DNA of 64,000 nucleotides. It comes from JAACFF01 sp963701435. GTDB taxonomy: Bacteria > Chloroflexota > Anaerolineae > Promineifilales > Promineifilaceae. Below the pieces are notes generated by a model, which was given only the letters and a program-made list of their open reading frames with translations, searched no databases and was not told the origin of the DNA. Position numbers and translations under genes: made by a program. Where the stretch lies: NCBI GenBank assembly GCA_963701435.1, contig CAVPAL010000004.1:1-64000 (forward strand). The letters run 5' to 3'. Below, one piece after another: positions 37,263 through 45,691 of this stretch (position 1 is its first letter; each line of letters opens with the position of its first letter).

Positions 37263-37294
37263 ATGACAATTGTCATGTTTAGAATGTGACATTC
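37263..37294 (+). promoter_or_regulatory. Two palindromic operator candidates upstream of the ArsR gene
   Basis: ATGACAATTGTCAT (37263-37276) is a perfect 14-bp palindrome. GAATGTGACATTC (37282-37294) is a second perfect odd palindrome. A -10-like TATACT lies at 37323-37328 and the ArsR-type gene starts at 37375. Autoregulation by the downstream regulator, or control of the divergent J-domain gene, is inferred. Confidence 0.65.
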
Positions 37295-37374
37295 GTCTCT
37301 GCTTGGGGAAACGGCCGTTCGTTATACTTTGTCTATGTATTCGGATACACGAATAGGTGAATAGGCGGATTTTT

Positions 37375-37701
37375 ATGAACTCATCACCCACAATTAGTGA
37401 ACTCGATCTTTTGCATGCAAATATTTGTCAGGCTTTGGGCGACCCCAAACGCATACTCATTCTTTATGCGCTGCATGAGAAACCACGCCATGTAACCGCA
37501 TTGGCGGATGATTTGGAAATGCCGCAGCCAACAGTGTCCCGGCATTTACGCGTCCTGCGACAGCGCTCCCTCGTCACAACTGAACGTGATGGGCCTGCGG
37601 TCGTATATCAACTGGCTGATCCCAGAATGATTGAAATTCTTAATGTCATGCGCCAGGTTCTGCGCGATGCACTGGCGCGCCAATCAAGCGTGCTTTCCTA
37701 G
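37375..37701 (+). CDS. ArsR-family transcriptional regulator
   Basis: 108 residues from ATG 37375 (AGGCGG upstream; a GTG at 37357 would add six). The winged helix is clear: CQALGDPKRILILYALHEKP, then PQPTVSRHLRVLRQRSLVTTERDGPAVVYQLADPR. One cysteine lies in the first helix; the paired cysteines of persulfide-sensing SqrR/BigR or metal-sensing ArsR are absent. It precedes the octaheme cytochrome gene by 9 bp and is probably the local regulator of the cytochrome/YeeE operon, repressing via the palindromes upstream. Confidence 0.88.
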   Translation: MNSSPTISELDLLHANICQALGDPKRILILYALHEKPRHVTALADDLEMPQPTVSRHLRVLRQRSLVTTERDGPAVVYQLADPRMIEILNVMRQVLRDALARQSSVLS

Positions 37702-37710
37702 AGACAAAAC

Positions 37711-39159
37711 ATGAAAAATTTTAAGTACATCTGGGTTATTGGCTTAATTATTACCCTGATTATTATCATCACACCCATCATTTTATTTGTGGACAGGGAA
37801 CCTCAAACCAGTTTTGACGATCCCTGGAGCAGCGTCCCGGTGCGCCCGCCCCATACCGATCACGCCGATCTCATGCAGGGGCCGTTTGAAACAGGGCAGG
37901 AAGTAACAGAAAGATGTCTGGAATGCCATGAAGATTCCGCCCATGAAGTCACGCAAACCGTGCATTGGACCTGGGAAAGCGAGCCGGTGCTGCTGCCTGG
38001 ACGAGATGAGCCGGTCACCATCGGCAAAAAGAACCAAATTAATAATTTCTGCATCGGAATCCAGGGCAACTGGACCGGATGCACGCGCTGTCACGCCGGT
38101 TATGGCTGGGACAGCGCCGAGTTTGATTTTTCAGAAGAAGCTAACGTTGACTGTCTGGTTTGCCATGAACAAACTGGCGGATATGTAAAAAGCAACGCCG
38201 GCAACCCGGCTGAAGGCGTCGATCTGGTTGGCGCGGCCCAAAGCGTCGCGACGCCCTCGCGTTTGAACTGCGGCGGCTGCCACTTTAACGGCGGCGGCGG
38301 CAATGCGGTCAAACATGGCGATTTAGATACCAGCCTCTTTTATCCGACAGAAAATATTGATGTCCACATGGGACGCTATGATTTCCAATGTGTGGACTGT
38401 CACAAAACGGAAGACCACCAGATTACGGGGCACATGATTTCGGTGAGTACCAACGGGGATAATCGCCTGGAATGTACCGAATGTCACAGCGAAAGCGTGC
38501 ATGCCGACGAACGCATCACTGCTCACCTGGATACGGTCGCCTGCCAGACCTGTCATATTCCGCAGGGGGCCATCCGGGATGCCACAAAAATGGATTGGGA
38601 TTGGTCAACGGCCGGTCAGGATTTGCCGGAAGACCCGCACGAGTATTTGAAGATCAAGGGCAGTTTTGTGTATGAAAAAAATTTCATGCCGGATTATACC
38701 TGGTTCAATGGTGATGCAGATCGCTACTTGCTGGGGGACAAGATTGATCCTGAGACTGTTACGATCTTAAATACGCCGGACGGCAGTATTGAAGACGCGG
38801 CAGCCAAAATCTGGCCGTTTAAGGTTCACCGCGCCAAACAGATATTTGACACGCAATACGATATCTTGCTGCAGCCCAAAACGGTCGGCGAGGGCGGTTA
38901 CTGGACCGATTTTGATTGGGATCAGGCCGCGCGCCTGGGCGCCGAAGCTTCCGGTTTGGATTACAGTGGGGAATATGGCTTCACTTCGACTGAAATGTAT
39001 TGGCCTCTGACGCATATGGTACAATCGAAAGAAGAGGCGTTGCAATGTAATGATTGTCACAGTGAGGAAAGCCGTATGGATTGGGAGGCATTGGGTTACT
39101 ATGGCGACCCGATGCGCTGGGGCGGCCGCAACACTCAACAACAGCTTAACGCACAATAG
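37711..39159 (+). CDS. Octaheme c-type cytochrome, tetrathionate reductase (OTR) type
   Basis: 482 residues with an N-terminal membrane anchor or uncleaved signal (YIWVIGLIITLIIIITPIILF). Eight CxxCH motifs are present: CLECH (about residue 69), CTRCH, CLVCH, CGGCH, CVDCH, CTECH, CQTCH and CNDCH near the C-terminus. The segment INNFCIGIQGNW and overall spacing match the octaheme tetrathionate reductase family of Shewanella, which reduces tetrathionate, nitrite and hydroxylamine in vitro. The active site lies outside the membrane. Encoded between the ArsR regulator and the multiheme-cytochrome b fusion, its probable quinone-linked partner. Confidence 0.92.
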   Translation: MKNFKYIWVIGLIITLIIIITPIILFVDREPQTSFDDPWSSVPVRPPHTDHADLMQGPFETGQEVTERCLECHEDSAHEVTQTVHWTWESEPVLLPGRDEPVTIGKKNQINNFCIGIQGNWTGCTRCHAGYGWDSAEFDFSEEANVDCLVCHEQTGGYVKSNAGNPAEGVDLVGAAQSVATPSRLNCGGCHFNGGGGNAVKHGDLDTSLFYPTENIDVHMGRYDFQCVDCHKTEDHQITGHMISVSTNGDNRLECTECHSESVHADERITAHLDTVACQTCHIPQGAIRDATKMDWDWSTAGQDLPEDPHEYLKIKGSFVYEKNFMPDYTWFNGDADRYLLGDKIDPETVTILNTPDGSIEDAAAKIWPFKVHRAKQIFDTQYDILLQPKTVGEGGYWTDFDWDQAARLGAEASGLDYSGEYGFTSTEMYWPLTHMVQSKEEALQCNDCHSEESRMDWEALGYYGDPMRWGGRNTQQQLNAQ

Positions 39160-39215
39160 GAATAGTTTGAGATTTTAATGATGTGGGGCATGCCTTTGCA
39201 TGCCTTACAGGTTGA

Positions 39216-41978
39216 ATGTCTATGAATACTTTTTACCGTCGCTGGCGTTTTCAGATAACAATTATTGCCCTGCTTGGGCTTGTGTTTGCAGGCGTGCTGC
39301 TGTCTGTGCAGGAAACGGCCGTTGCCCAAACAAGCTCCGGCTCTCCACTGCATCCAACTTTTCCACTGCTTGATGAAGAGGGTACACACGTACTGGAATC
39401 CGGCAAGCCGGTATCTACCATGCAAACTTGCGGCGGCTGCCACGATGCCGCTTTTATCGAACAACACAGCTTCCACGCCGATATTGGCTTAAGCAGCTTG
39501 AGCGCGCCGGGTGAACAAGAAAATGGCCTGCCGTGGGACATCAGTCCGGGATTATTTGGCAAATGGAATCCTCTCACCTACCGTTTTCTCTCCGCTGAAG
39601 GGGACGAGCGCGTCGATTTAACAACTGCGGAATGGCTGAGTATGTTTGGCGTGCGCCATGTCGGCGGCGGACCGGCTGTAACCAGCCGTGAGGGCCAGCC
39701 TTTACAACTCCTTGCACCCGACGAAGACAGCGTTGAAACCAGCCTTATCGATCCTGAAACGCAGGCGGCTGTGCCCTGGGATTGGACAGAATCAGGCATG
39801 GTGGAAATGAACTGTTTCCTCTGCCATTTGCCCGATCCCAACAACGAGGCGCGCATCAACGCGCTGCATGCAGGCAATTTTGCATGGGCTAACAGCGCCA
39901 CGCTGCTCGGCAGCGGCGTTATCTCGCAAAAAAATGACGATTTTGAATGGAATGCAGACGCCTTCACCGACAGCGGCGAACTCGCGCCAGAATTTTTAAC
40001 TGTGCAAGACCCTGGCAATGAAAATTGTGGTTTATGTCATGGTCTGGTGCATGTTGATGCACAAACCCCAACCATGCTGAATGAATGTTCACCGGAACAA
40101 TGGAGCACTATCACCACGGGTCAGATCATGTCCCCGCAAAAAATTAACCAAAGCGGCATTAACCTCTCTGGGAAGGAGTCTTTGCGGCGTTCATGGGACA
40201 TCCATACGGAACGTGTTGTGGGTTGTACCGACTGCCATTATTCGCTCAACAACCCCATTTACTTCCAGGAAAATGACGTTACGCGTCCCGACCACCTCAC
40301 ATTTGACCCGCGGCGCATTGATTTCGGTGAATATTTGTTTCGGCCGTTGCACCAGTTTGCCAAGGGTCAAAGCGCCGAAGGTACGCTGGCGCCTGAATTG
40401 GACAATACCCTGCGACGCTGCGAGTCCTGTCATGCGGCCGAATCGACCCACACCTGGCTGCCCTATACGGAACAGCATATGGGCGCGCTTAGCTGCGAAT
40501 CCTGCCATATTCCCAAAATGTATGCGCCCGCGCGCCAGTTTATGGATTGGACCGTGCTAAATGTTGCAGGCGAACCCCAGTCTGAGTGCCGCGGCGTTGA
40601 CGGTGAGGGTGATACATTTGCCAATTTACTCATCACAGGTTTTGAACCGGTTCTGCTGCCGCGTCAAAATTCCGACGGCGGGAATCCGCTGGCGCCGCAT
40701 AACCTGGTTTCGTCCTGGTATTGGACAGCGGGCAGTCCGGAACGGCCGATTCCACTGCGCGATCTTGAGGCGGCCTGGTTTGACGCCAATGGCGAGTACC
40801 CCTCGGAGATTCTGGACGTTTTTGACGCCAACAAAGACGGCAGCCTTGATGAAAGTGAATTGGTGATTAACAGTGAGACGAAAGAACAGTTGATCGCCGG
40901 ACGTCTGGCGGGATTAGGGCTTGAAAATCCGCGCATTGTGGGTGAGATACGACCGTACAGCATCAACCACAACGTCACCCACGGCGAATGGGCCACCAAA
41001 GAATGCGCCGCCTGTCACAGCGAAGATTCACGCGTCGCCCAACCCATCATCCTGGCCAATTACATCCCCGGCGGCGTCAATCCAACCTTTGTCGACAACG
41101 GTACAACCAGCTTCAACGGTGATCTCGTCACCACTGACGAAGGCGCGCTCTATTACCAACCCGATACTGCTTCCGACAATCTTTACGTGTTGGGTTACAA
41201 CAAAGTCAATCCTATTGATTTGTTTGGCGTACTGCTTTTCGTCGGAACCATCCTGGGCGTCACCGTCCATGGCGGCATACGCTTCTTCAGCGCGCGCAAA
41301 CATGCGCATGCGGAGCCGGAACTGCGTGAAGTTTACATGTACACTGTCTATGAACGGCTGTGGCATTGGCTGCAAACTCTGGTCATATTGATCCTCCTGT
41401 TTACCGGGCTGATCATCCATAAACCAGATATTTTCGGCGTCTTTAGCTTCCGCTATGTCGTGCAGGTACACAATATCATGGCATTTATTCTGATCGCAAA
41501 TGCGGCCCTGGCGCTCTTTTACAACCTGGCCAGCGGCGAAATCCGGCAATATCTGCCCCAGCCACGCGGCTTTTTCAATCAAGCCATCGTACAGGCAAAA
41601 TTCTATCTCCAGGGCATTTTCAAAGGTTCAGAACATCCTTTTGAGAAAACTCCGGAGCATAAGTTAAACCCCTTGCAGCAAATCACCTACTTTGGCCTGC
41701 TCAACGTGCTGCTGCCGCTGCAAATTTTGACCGGCGCACTCATGTGGGGCATGCAGCGCTGGCCGGCTGTCACGGAGCAAATCGGCGGTCTAACCTACCT
41801 GGCCCCCTTCCACACGCTCATTTCCTGGCTGCTGGCCTCTTTTATCGTGCTGCATGTTTATCTGACCACAACAGGCCCGAAACCATCCACAGCCATGCGC
41901 GCTATGGTTATGGGTTGGGATGAAGTTGAAGTCCAAGGCGCAGAAGGCGCGTCTGCTGTCGGTTCGCAAGCTGATTAA
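39216..41978 (+). CDS. Seven-heme cytochrome c fused to membrane cytochrome b module
   Basis: 920 residues. After a signal anchor, the exported part holds seven CxxCH sites: CGGCH (about 72), CFLCH (200), CGLCH (271), CTDCH (337), CESCH (402), CESCH (427) and CAACH (597). DANKDGSLDESE near residue 535 is an EF-hand calcium loop. Five membrane segments follow from about residue 665. The last four form a thiosulfate-reductase/formate-dehydrogenase-type cytochrome b with histidines in ERLWHWLQ, VQVHNIMAF, PFHTLISW and VLHVYL. One polypeptide can thus carry electrons between quinol and external hemes. It follows the octaheme gene by 56 bp and precedes two sulfur-type transporters. I do not recognise this exact fusion as a named family. 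Confidence 0.88.
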   Translation: MSMNTFYRRWRFQITIIALLGLVFAGVLLSVQETAVAQTSSGSPLHPTFPLLDEEGTHVLESGKPVSTMQTCGGCHDAAFIEQHSFHADIGLSSLSAPGEQENGLPWDISPGLFGKWNPLTYRFLSAEGDERVDLTTAEWLSMFGVRHVGGGPAVTSREGQPLQLLAPDEDSVETSLIDPETQAAVPWDWTESGMVEMNCFLCHLPDPNNEARINALHAGNFAWANSATLLGSGVISQKNDDFEWNADAFTDSGELAPEFLTVQDPGNENCGLCHGLVHVDAQTPTMLNECSPEQWSTITTGQIMSPQKINQSGINLSGKESLRRSWDIHTERVVGCTDCHYSLNNPIYFQENDVTRPDHLTFDPRRIDFGEYLFRPLHQFAKGQSAEGTLAPELDNTLRRCESCHAAESTHTWLPYTEQHMGALSCESCHIPKMYAPARQFMDWTVLNVAGEPQSECRGVDGEGDTFANLLITGFEPVLLPRQNSDGGNPLAPHNLVSSWYWTAGSPERPIPLRDLEAAWFDANGEYPSEILDVFDANKDGSLDESELVINSETKEQLIAGRLAGLGLENPRIVGEIRPYSINHNVTHGEWATKECAACHSEDSRVAQPIILANYIPGGVNPTFVDNGTTSFNGDLVTTDEGALYYQPDTASDNLYVLGYNKVNPIDLFGVLLFVGTILGVTVHGGIRFFSARKHAHAEPELREVYMYTVYERLWHWLQTLVILILLFTGLIIHKPDIFGVFSFRYVVQVHNIMAFILIANAALALFYNLASGEIRQYLPQPRGFFNQAIVQAKFYLQGIFKGSEHPFEKTPEHKLNPLQQITYFGLLNVLLPLQILTGALMWGMQRWPAVTEQIGGLTYLAPFHTLISWLLASFIVLHVYLTTTGPKPSTAMRAMVMGWDEVEVQGAEGASAVGSQAD

Positions 41979-42000
41979 TCAATTTATTTGGAGCTAAACA

Positions 42001-42579
42001 ATGACAACCTATTCACCTACAGAAACAAATGTGCAGGAAACGGCCGCGTCCCGCACAGCCGTAGAAACCAGTTCAGAAACCTACATCAATCCTTATCTGG
42101 CCGGTATCCTGCTGGGGATTGTGCTGTTCCTGGCATTTTTCGTGACGGGCAACGGCCTGGGCGCTTCTGGCGGCTTGAACCGCCTGCTGGTTTTCGTGGA
42201 AGACCTGGTAGCGCCGGGCCACATTGACCGCGTCCCCTATCTGATCAGTATGGCCGGCGGCGACAAAAACCCGCTTGACAGTTGGATTGTGGTATTGACT
42301 GTCGGCACCATTTTAGGCGGTTTTATCTCCGGCTGGTTAAACAAACGCGTGCGCTGGGAAACCATCAAGGGGCCGCACATTACCAGCAAAACCCGCTGGT
42401 TTATGGCTTTACTGGGCGGCTTATTGATGGGGTATGGCGCGCGCTTTGCGCGCGGCTGCACGTCCGGTCAGGCCTTATCAGGCGGCGCCGTACTCTCAGT
42501 CGGGAGCTGGGTCTTCATGTTTGCCGTTTTTGCCGGCGCCTACGCCCTGGCCTATTCCTTACGGAAGTTTTGGAACTAA
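42001..42579 (+). CDS. YeeE/YedE-family transporter, first half
   Basis: 192 residues with about four membrane segments. The conserved signature is ARFARGCTSGQALSGGAVL (about residues 150-168), containing the cysteine used for thiosulfate passage in YeeE (TsuA). A soluble N-terminal 28 residues is poorly conserved. It starts 22 bp after the cytochrome fusion and is followed 50 bp later by a second YeeE-type protein. Two half-length genes of this type often form the complete transporter. Likely imports thiosulfate or a related sulfur species. Confidence 0.88.
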   Translation: MTTYSPTETNVQETAASRTAVETSSETYINPYLAGILLGIVLFLAFFVTGNGLGASGGLNRLLVFVEDLVAPGHIDRVPYLISMAGGDKNPLDSWIVVLTVGTILGGFISGWLNKRVRWETIKGPHITSKTRWFMALLGGLLMGYGARFARGCTSGQALSGGAVLSVGSWVFMFAVFAGAYALAYSLRKFWN

Positions 42580-42629
42580 CCTTAACTAACTTGACTACTC
42601 GACTACCAGATTAAACCCAGGAGAAAACC

Positions 42630-43859
42630 ATGACACCGTTTCCCTTACCGCTTACAGAATTGATGGGCCACTATGGCTCCTATGTTGTCTATCTGCTGAT
42701 AGGCATCGCTTTTGGCGCAGTTTTAGAATTGGCCGGTTTTGGCAACTCGCGCAAGCTGGCGGCGCAGTTCTACTTTAAGGACATGACCGTGTTAAAGGTC
42801 ATGTTTACCGCCATTGTGGTGGCAATGGTGCTTATTTTTGCCGCCTCCTCAGTGGGACTGCTGGATTATAATCTTATCTGGGTGAATCCAACCTATTTCT
42901 GGCCGGGCATTGTTGGCGGGCTAATTATGGGCGCCGGGTTCATTGTTGGGGGCTTTTGCCCCGGAACCTCGCTGGTCGCCGCTGCAACCCTGAAAAAAGA
43001 CGGCATCTTCTTTGTCCTGGGCGTGCTGGGCGGCATTTTCCTGTTTGGTGAAATGGTTGATAGGTTTGCCATCTTTTGGAATTCCTCCTATATGGGGCGC
43101 TATACCTTGCCGGAACTATTTGGCGCGCCTACGGGCGTGGTCGTTGTGGGCGTGGTTTTGATGGCGCTGGTCATGTTTTGGGGCGCAGAAAAATTGGAGC
43201 AAAAATTTGGCAATCAAGATCCAAATAAAGCCCCCAGATGGCGTTATTGGGCCGCCGCCGGCATCTTTATGCTGGCGATTGCCGTTTTGATTTTGGGACA
43301 ACCAACTACATCAGACCGCTGGACGGCCGTTGCCGCCGAAAAAGAAGCGGCTTTAGATGAACGCGCGGTACAAATCCATCCGGGTGAGTTATTGAGCTTG
43401 ATCCATGACGACCAGATTCGGGTCATGATGCTGGATGTGCGTGATGAAGTGGATTACAACCTGTTCCATATTCTCGATTCGCAGCATATTCCGCTGGAAG
43501 AGATTCCCACCATCATTGAAGAACTGCATTTCCAGCCGGCCAATACCGTGTTTGTTACGATGAGCAATGATGAAGCCGCGGCGACTGATGCGTGGAAAAT
43601 CCTGGTGGCCGAAAGCGTGCCCAACGCCTATATTTTGGAAGGCGGCGTCAACAATTGGATTGCCACGTTTGGCGAGGATGATCTGGTGAAGAACTTCAAT
43701 CGCGGCGCCGGGAATGATGAACTGTGTTATATTTTTGATACGGCCGTTGGCTCACGCTACTCCGCAGCCGAACCGGACCCACACGCTTTTGAGCTAATCT
43801 TTACGCCCAAAGTTGTGCTTGAGTTAAAACGGGCGCCAACCAGCGGCGGCTGTGGATAA
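42630..43859 (+). CDS. YeeE/YedE-family transporter fused to degenerate rhodanese
   Basis: 409 residues. The membrane part (residues 1 to about 225) carries the partner signature IVGGFCPGTSLVAAATLKKDG with its cysteine. A C-terminal rhodanese-like domain follows: MMLDVRDEVDYNLFHILDSQHIPLEE (about 268-293) and LEGGVNNWIATFG (about 342-354). At the active-site loop the sequence reads VFVTMSNDEAA, with no cysteine, so sulfurtransferase activity is lost. The last residues end SGGCG, a possible alternative thiol. The domain may bind or sense sulfur species at the transporter. Last gene of the operon, closed by a terminator at 43941. Confidence 0.87.
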   Translation: MTPFPLPLTELMGHYGSYVVYLLIGIAFGAVLELAGFGNSRKLAAQFYFKDMTVLKVMFTAIVVAMVLIFAASSVGLLDYNLIWVNPTYFWPGIVGGLIMGAGFIVGGFCPGTSLVAAATLKKDGIFFVLGVLGGIFLFGEMVDRFAIFWNSSYMGRYTLPELFGAPTGVVVVGVVLMALVMFWGAEKLEQKFGNQDPNKAPRWRYWAAAGIFMLAIAVLILGQPTTSDRWTAVAAEKEAALDERAVQIHPGELLSLIHDDQIRVMMLDVRDEVDYNLFHILDSQHIPLEEIPTIIEELHFQPANTVFVTMSNDEAAATDAWKILVAESVPNAYILEGGVNNWIATFGEDDLVKNFNRGAGNDELCYIFDTAVGSRYSAAEPDPHAFELIFTPKVVLELKRAPTSGGCG

Positions 43860-43940
43860 AAAATTCTGTAAAGCAAAAACTTGATTTGCGCTTTCCAGTT
43901 AGAACTGAAAAATGTGGGCGCGGGATGAAACCCTTTGTTA

Positions 43941-43972
43941 AAAGCCGGTGGCAAACGCCACGGGCTTTTTTT
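43941..43972 (+). terminator. Rho-independent terminator of the cytochrome/YeeE operon
   Basis: AAAGCCGGTGGC pairs with GCCACGGGCTTT around AAAC, with one mismatch, followed by TTTTT. It separates the resident operon from the cassette-like region. Confidence 0.88.
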
Positions 43973-43998
43973 CTAACTTTCAGCTACCGATTATTCTA

Positions 43999-44028
43999 TT
44001 GACCTATTTTTTGACTTCCGGCTATACT
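43999..44028 (+). promoter_or_regulatory. Promoter P1 at the left end of the cassette region
   Basis: TTGACC (43999-44004), 18-bp spacer, TATACT (44023-44028). The following leader (CCTGAATTTGGGTCGC onward) is a near-copy of the leader after promoter P2 at 45564. P1 lies just before the first attC-like site, in a 405-bp gap with no gene. It could transcribe the array from its left end as Pc does in integrons; that role is inferred from position. Confidence 0.72.
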
Positions 44029-44117
44029 GTACCTGAATTTGGGTCGCGGTTCAGGGTTATGCCTGTCTTGAGAAGGTCTTAATCCTCAGAGGAACTCGAC
44101 CCGCTTTTCCCGGCTTT

Positions 44118-44220
44118 GTTCAACCAAGGCATTCGATAGAATGACCATTATGCGGCGGCTGAAGGGCTGGTTTTTGATCGTTGTGTTTGACGCGCCGTAT
44201 GAAACGCTTATTCGTTAGCT
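44118..44220 (+). repeat. attC-like site 1
   Basis: GTTCAAC (44118-44124) fits the R'' consensus RYYYAAC and GTTAGCT (44214-44220) the R' consensus. Inner pairing is weak: TTATGCGGCG against CGCCGTATG. The right half from 44167 is almost the same as that at 49568-49620, which indicates a repeated recombination site rather than chance. A 25-codon frame reads through it but is probably not a gene. Confidence 0.55.
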
Positions 44221-44265
44221 GGCTGAAGACACTCGAAAAGTAGATCAGCATACAAGGAGTTCATA

Positions 44266-45192
44266 ATGCGAATTTTTGTAACGGGCGCCAGTGGTGTAAT
44301 TGGGCGGAGGATCGTTCCCCTCCTTCTAGCGGAAGGTCATCAATTGACGGCCATCGGCCGGACGCCGGCAAAACGAGCATTGCTTGAAGAGCTAGGTGCT
44401 GAGGCAATAGATTTAGATTTGTTTTCACCCCTCGAAGTACGTCATGCTGTGTCCGGTCATGACACGGTAATTAACCTTGCAACTTCAATCCCATCCACAT
44501 CTCGCCTTATCTTTCCTGGTGCATGGCGGGAGAATGATCGCTTGCGCCGGTATGCGTCCGGAAATCTTGCCGAAGCTGCTATTCAGCAAGATGTCAGGAG
44601 ATTCATCCAGGAATCTTTTGCCTTGGTCTATCAAGATTTCGGAGATGACTGGATCGATGAGACCTCACCCCTCCAACCCTCAAGCCACACGCTGTCGATC
44701 CTTGATGCGGAAAAGGCGGTGGATACCTTCACTGCAAATGGTGGCGAAGGCGTGGCGCTTCGGTTTGGATTGTTCTATGGCCCCGACTCTTCTCAGACCC
44801 TTGAAACGATGAGATTTGTGCGCCGTGGAATTGCCGTGATGCCGGGTCCGGGCGACCGTTACTTATCTTCCATCTGCCATGATGATGCAGCAACTGCGGT
44901 TGTCGCTGCTCTGCACGCTGAGCCGGGTATTTACAACGTGGTTGATGATGAGCCTCTCCAGAAGATGGCATATTTCGCACCGCTCGCTGAAGCTTTGGGG
45001 GTTGGCCCCCCAGCGCTTTTGCCGAGCTGGGCCAGATACATGCTGGGATCCGTTGGCACGACGATCTCTCGGTCGCTCCGCATTTCTAATCGCAAATTCC
45101 GCGCTGAAACCGGGTGGAAACCAGCATTTCCGAGTGCCAGAGAAGGGTGGCCGTCCGTTGTTGAGCAGATTGGAAAGAACTCAGCCAGCTAA
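44266..45192 (+). CDS. NAD-dependent epimerase/dehydratase family protein
   Basis: 308 residues, extended SDR fold. The nucleotide-binding motif is VTGASGVIGRRI (residues 5-16), with D/N-type segments VINLATSIPS and a substrate region ending GWKPAFPSAREGW, typical of NDP-sugar epimerase relatives. The canonical YxxxK is not obvious: the corresponding region reads SHTLSILDAEKAVD, so catalysis may be altered. AAGGAG precedes ATG 44266. It is a single gene framed by attC-like sites; its TAA lies inside the next site's R'' box, as in many integron cassettes. Substrate unknown. Confidence 0.85.
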   Translation: MRIFVTGASGVIGRRIVPLLLAEGHQLTAIGRTPAKRALLEELGAEAIDLDLFSPLEVRHAVSGHDTVINLATSIPSTSRLIFPGAWRENDRLRRYASGNLAEAAIQQDVRRFIQESFALVYQDFGDDWIDETSPLQPSSHTLSILDAEKAVDTFTANGGEGVALRFGLFYGPDSSQTLETMRFVRRGIAVMPGPGDRYLSSICHDDAATAVVAALHAEPGIYNVVDDEPLQKMAYFAPLAEALGVGPPALLPSWARYMLGSVGTTISRSLRISNRKFRAETGWKPAFPSAREGWPSVVEQIGKNSAS

Positions 45193-45276
45193 CCCCTCGC
45201 TGGAGCGGACCCGGCCAGGGCGGCGCGATACTGTGAAGACGTCTTGGCCGGGCCGCTCAGCTCGCAGCCGTTAGGC
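45187..45276 (+). repeat. attC-like site 2, well formed
   Basis: AGCTAAC (45187-45193) and GTTAGGC (45270-45276) are R''- and R'-like. Inner arms GAGCGGACCCGGCCA (45203-45217) and TGGCCGGGCCGCTC (45245-45258) pair along 14 bp with a single unpaired A on the left arm. A lone extrahelical base in the L'' arm is a hallmark of attC hairpins. Spacers TCGC and AGCTCGCAGCC and total length 90 bp also fit. Directly follows the epimerase stop. Confidence 0.85.
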
Positions 45277-45299
45277 TAGGGTTGCAAGGAATAGAATAA

Positions 45300-45497
45300 A
45301 TGGATTTTGGGCATCCAGATAAATATATCAAAGCATGGAATTTCGCTTCAGCAGCCCATTTGGGTCAGAAAGTGCCGGGGACAGCGCTGCCTGATATTAC
45401 ACATATTGGCAATGTGGCGATGGAAGTGATAACGGCCGTTGCCATATTGCCGCTGATCACCACTGACCGGTGTTTTGTTTTGCTTGGGTACCACTAA
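45300..45497 (+). pseudogene. N-terminal fragment of HD-domain protein
   Basis: 65 codons starting MDFGHPDKYIKAWNFASAAH, then GQKVPGT and THIGNVAMEV. This is the start of HD hydrolases related to (p)ppGpp hydrolase, in which FAAxAHxGQ and the first metal-binding histidines occur. After about residue 45 the sequence diverges and stops, so the metal-binding HD pair is missing. The fragment begins 24 bp after attC-like site 2 and probably is the remnant of a second cassette whose distal part was lost. It contains an ACGGCCGT copy at about 45433. Confidence 0.6.
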
Positions 45498-45563
45498 ATT
45501 GCGCTTGGAAACGGCCGTTTTTGTCTCTTTTGTTCATTTGCTTCACATCGACGGGATTTTCTA

Positions 45564-45593
45564 TTGACATGCTTTTTGGCTTGCGGTTATACT
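45564..45593 (+). promoter_or_regulatory. Promoter P2, duplicate of P1
   Basis: TTGACA (45564-45569), 18-bp spacer, TATACT (45588-45593). Both the spacer and the downstream leader (GCCTGAAATTGGGTCGC) resemble those of P1 at 43999. The predicted transcript runs about 90 nt before the acyl-CoA ligase start, which has a strong GGAGGTG site. Confidence 0.82.
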
Positions 45594-45691
45594 TTATACT
45601 GTGCCTGAAATTGGGTCGCATTTTGGGGTTAAGCCAGTCTGGATAAGGCCTTCAGACTATTTAATCTACCCACACCATAGGAGGTGTAAAT

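Noticed and set aside
44141..44218. 25-codon open frame (MTIMRRLKGWFLIVVF...)
   Set aside because: It lies within attC-like site 1. The related copy at 49568 does not preserve an equivalent frame, so the repeat is better explained as a recombination site.
43999..44220. Integron attI site and Pc promoter proper
   Set aside because: Position and promoter fit, but without an integrase gene and without a simple attI core this cannot be claimed; kept as promoter P1 plus attC-like site 1.
45300..45497. Complete small cassette gene
   Set aside because: The first 45 residues match the start of HD-domain hydrolases and then diverge abruptly, so a truncated fragment is the better call.
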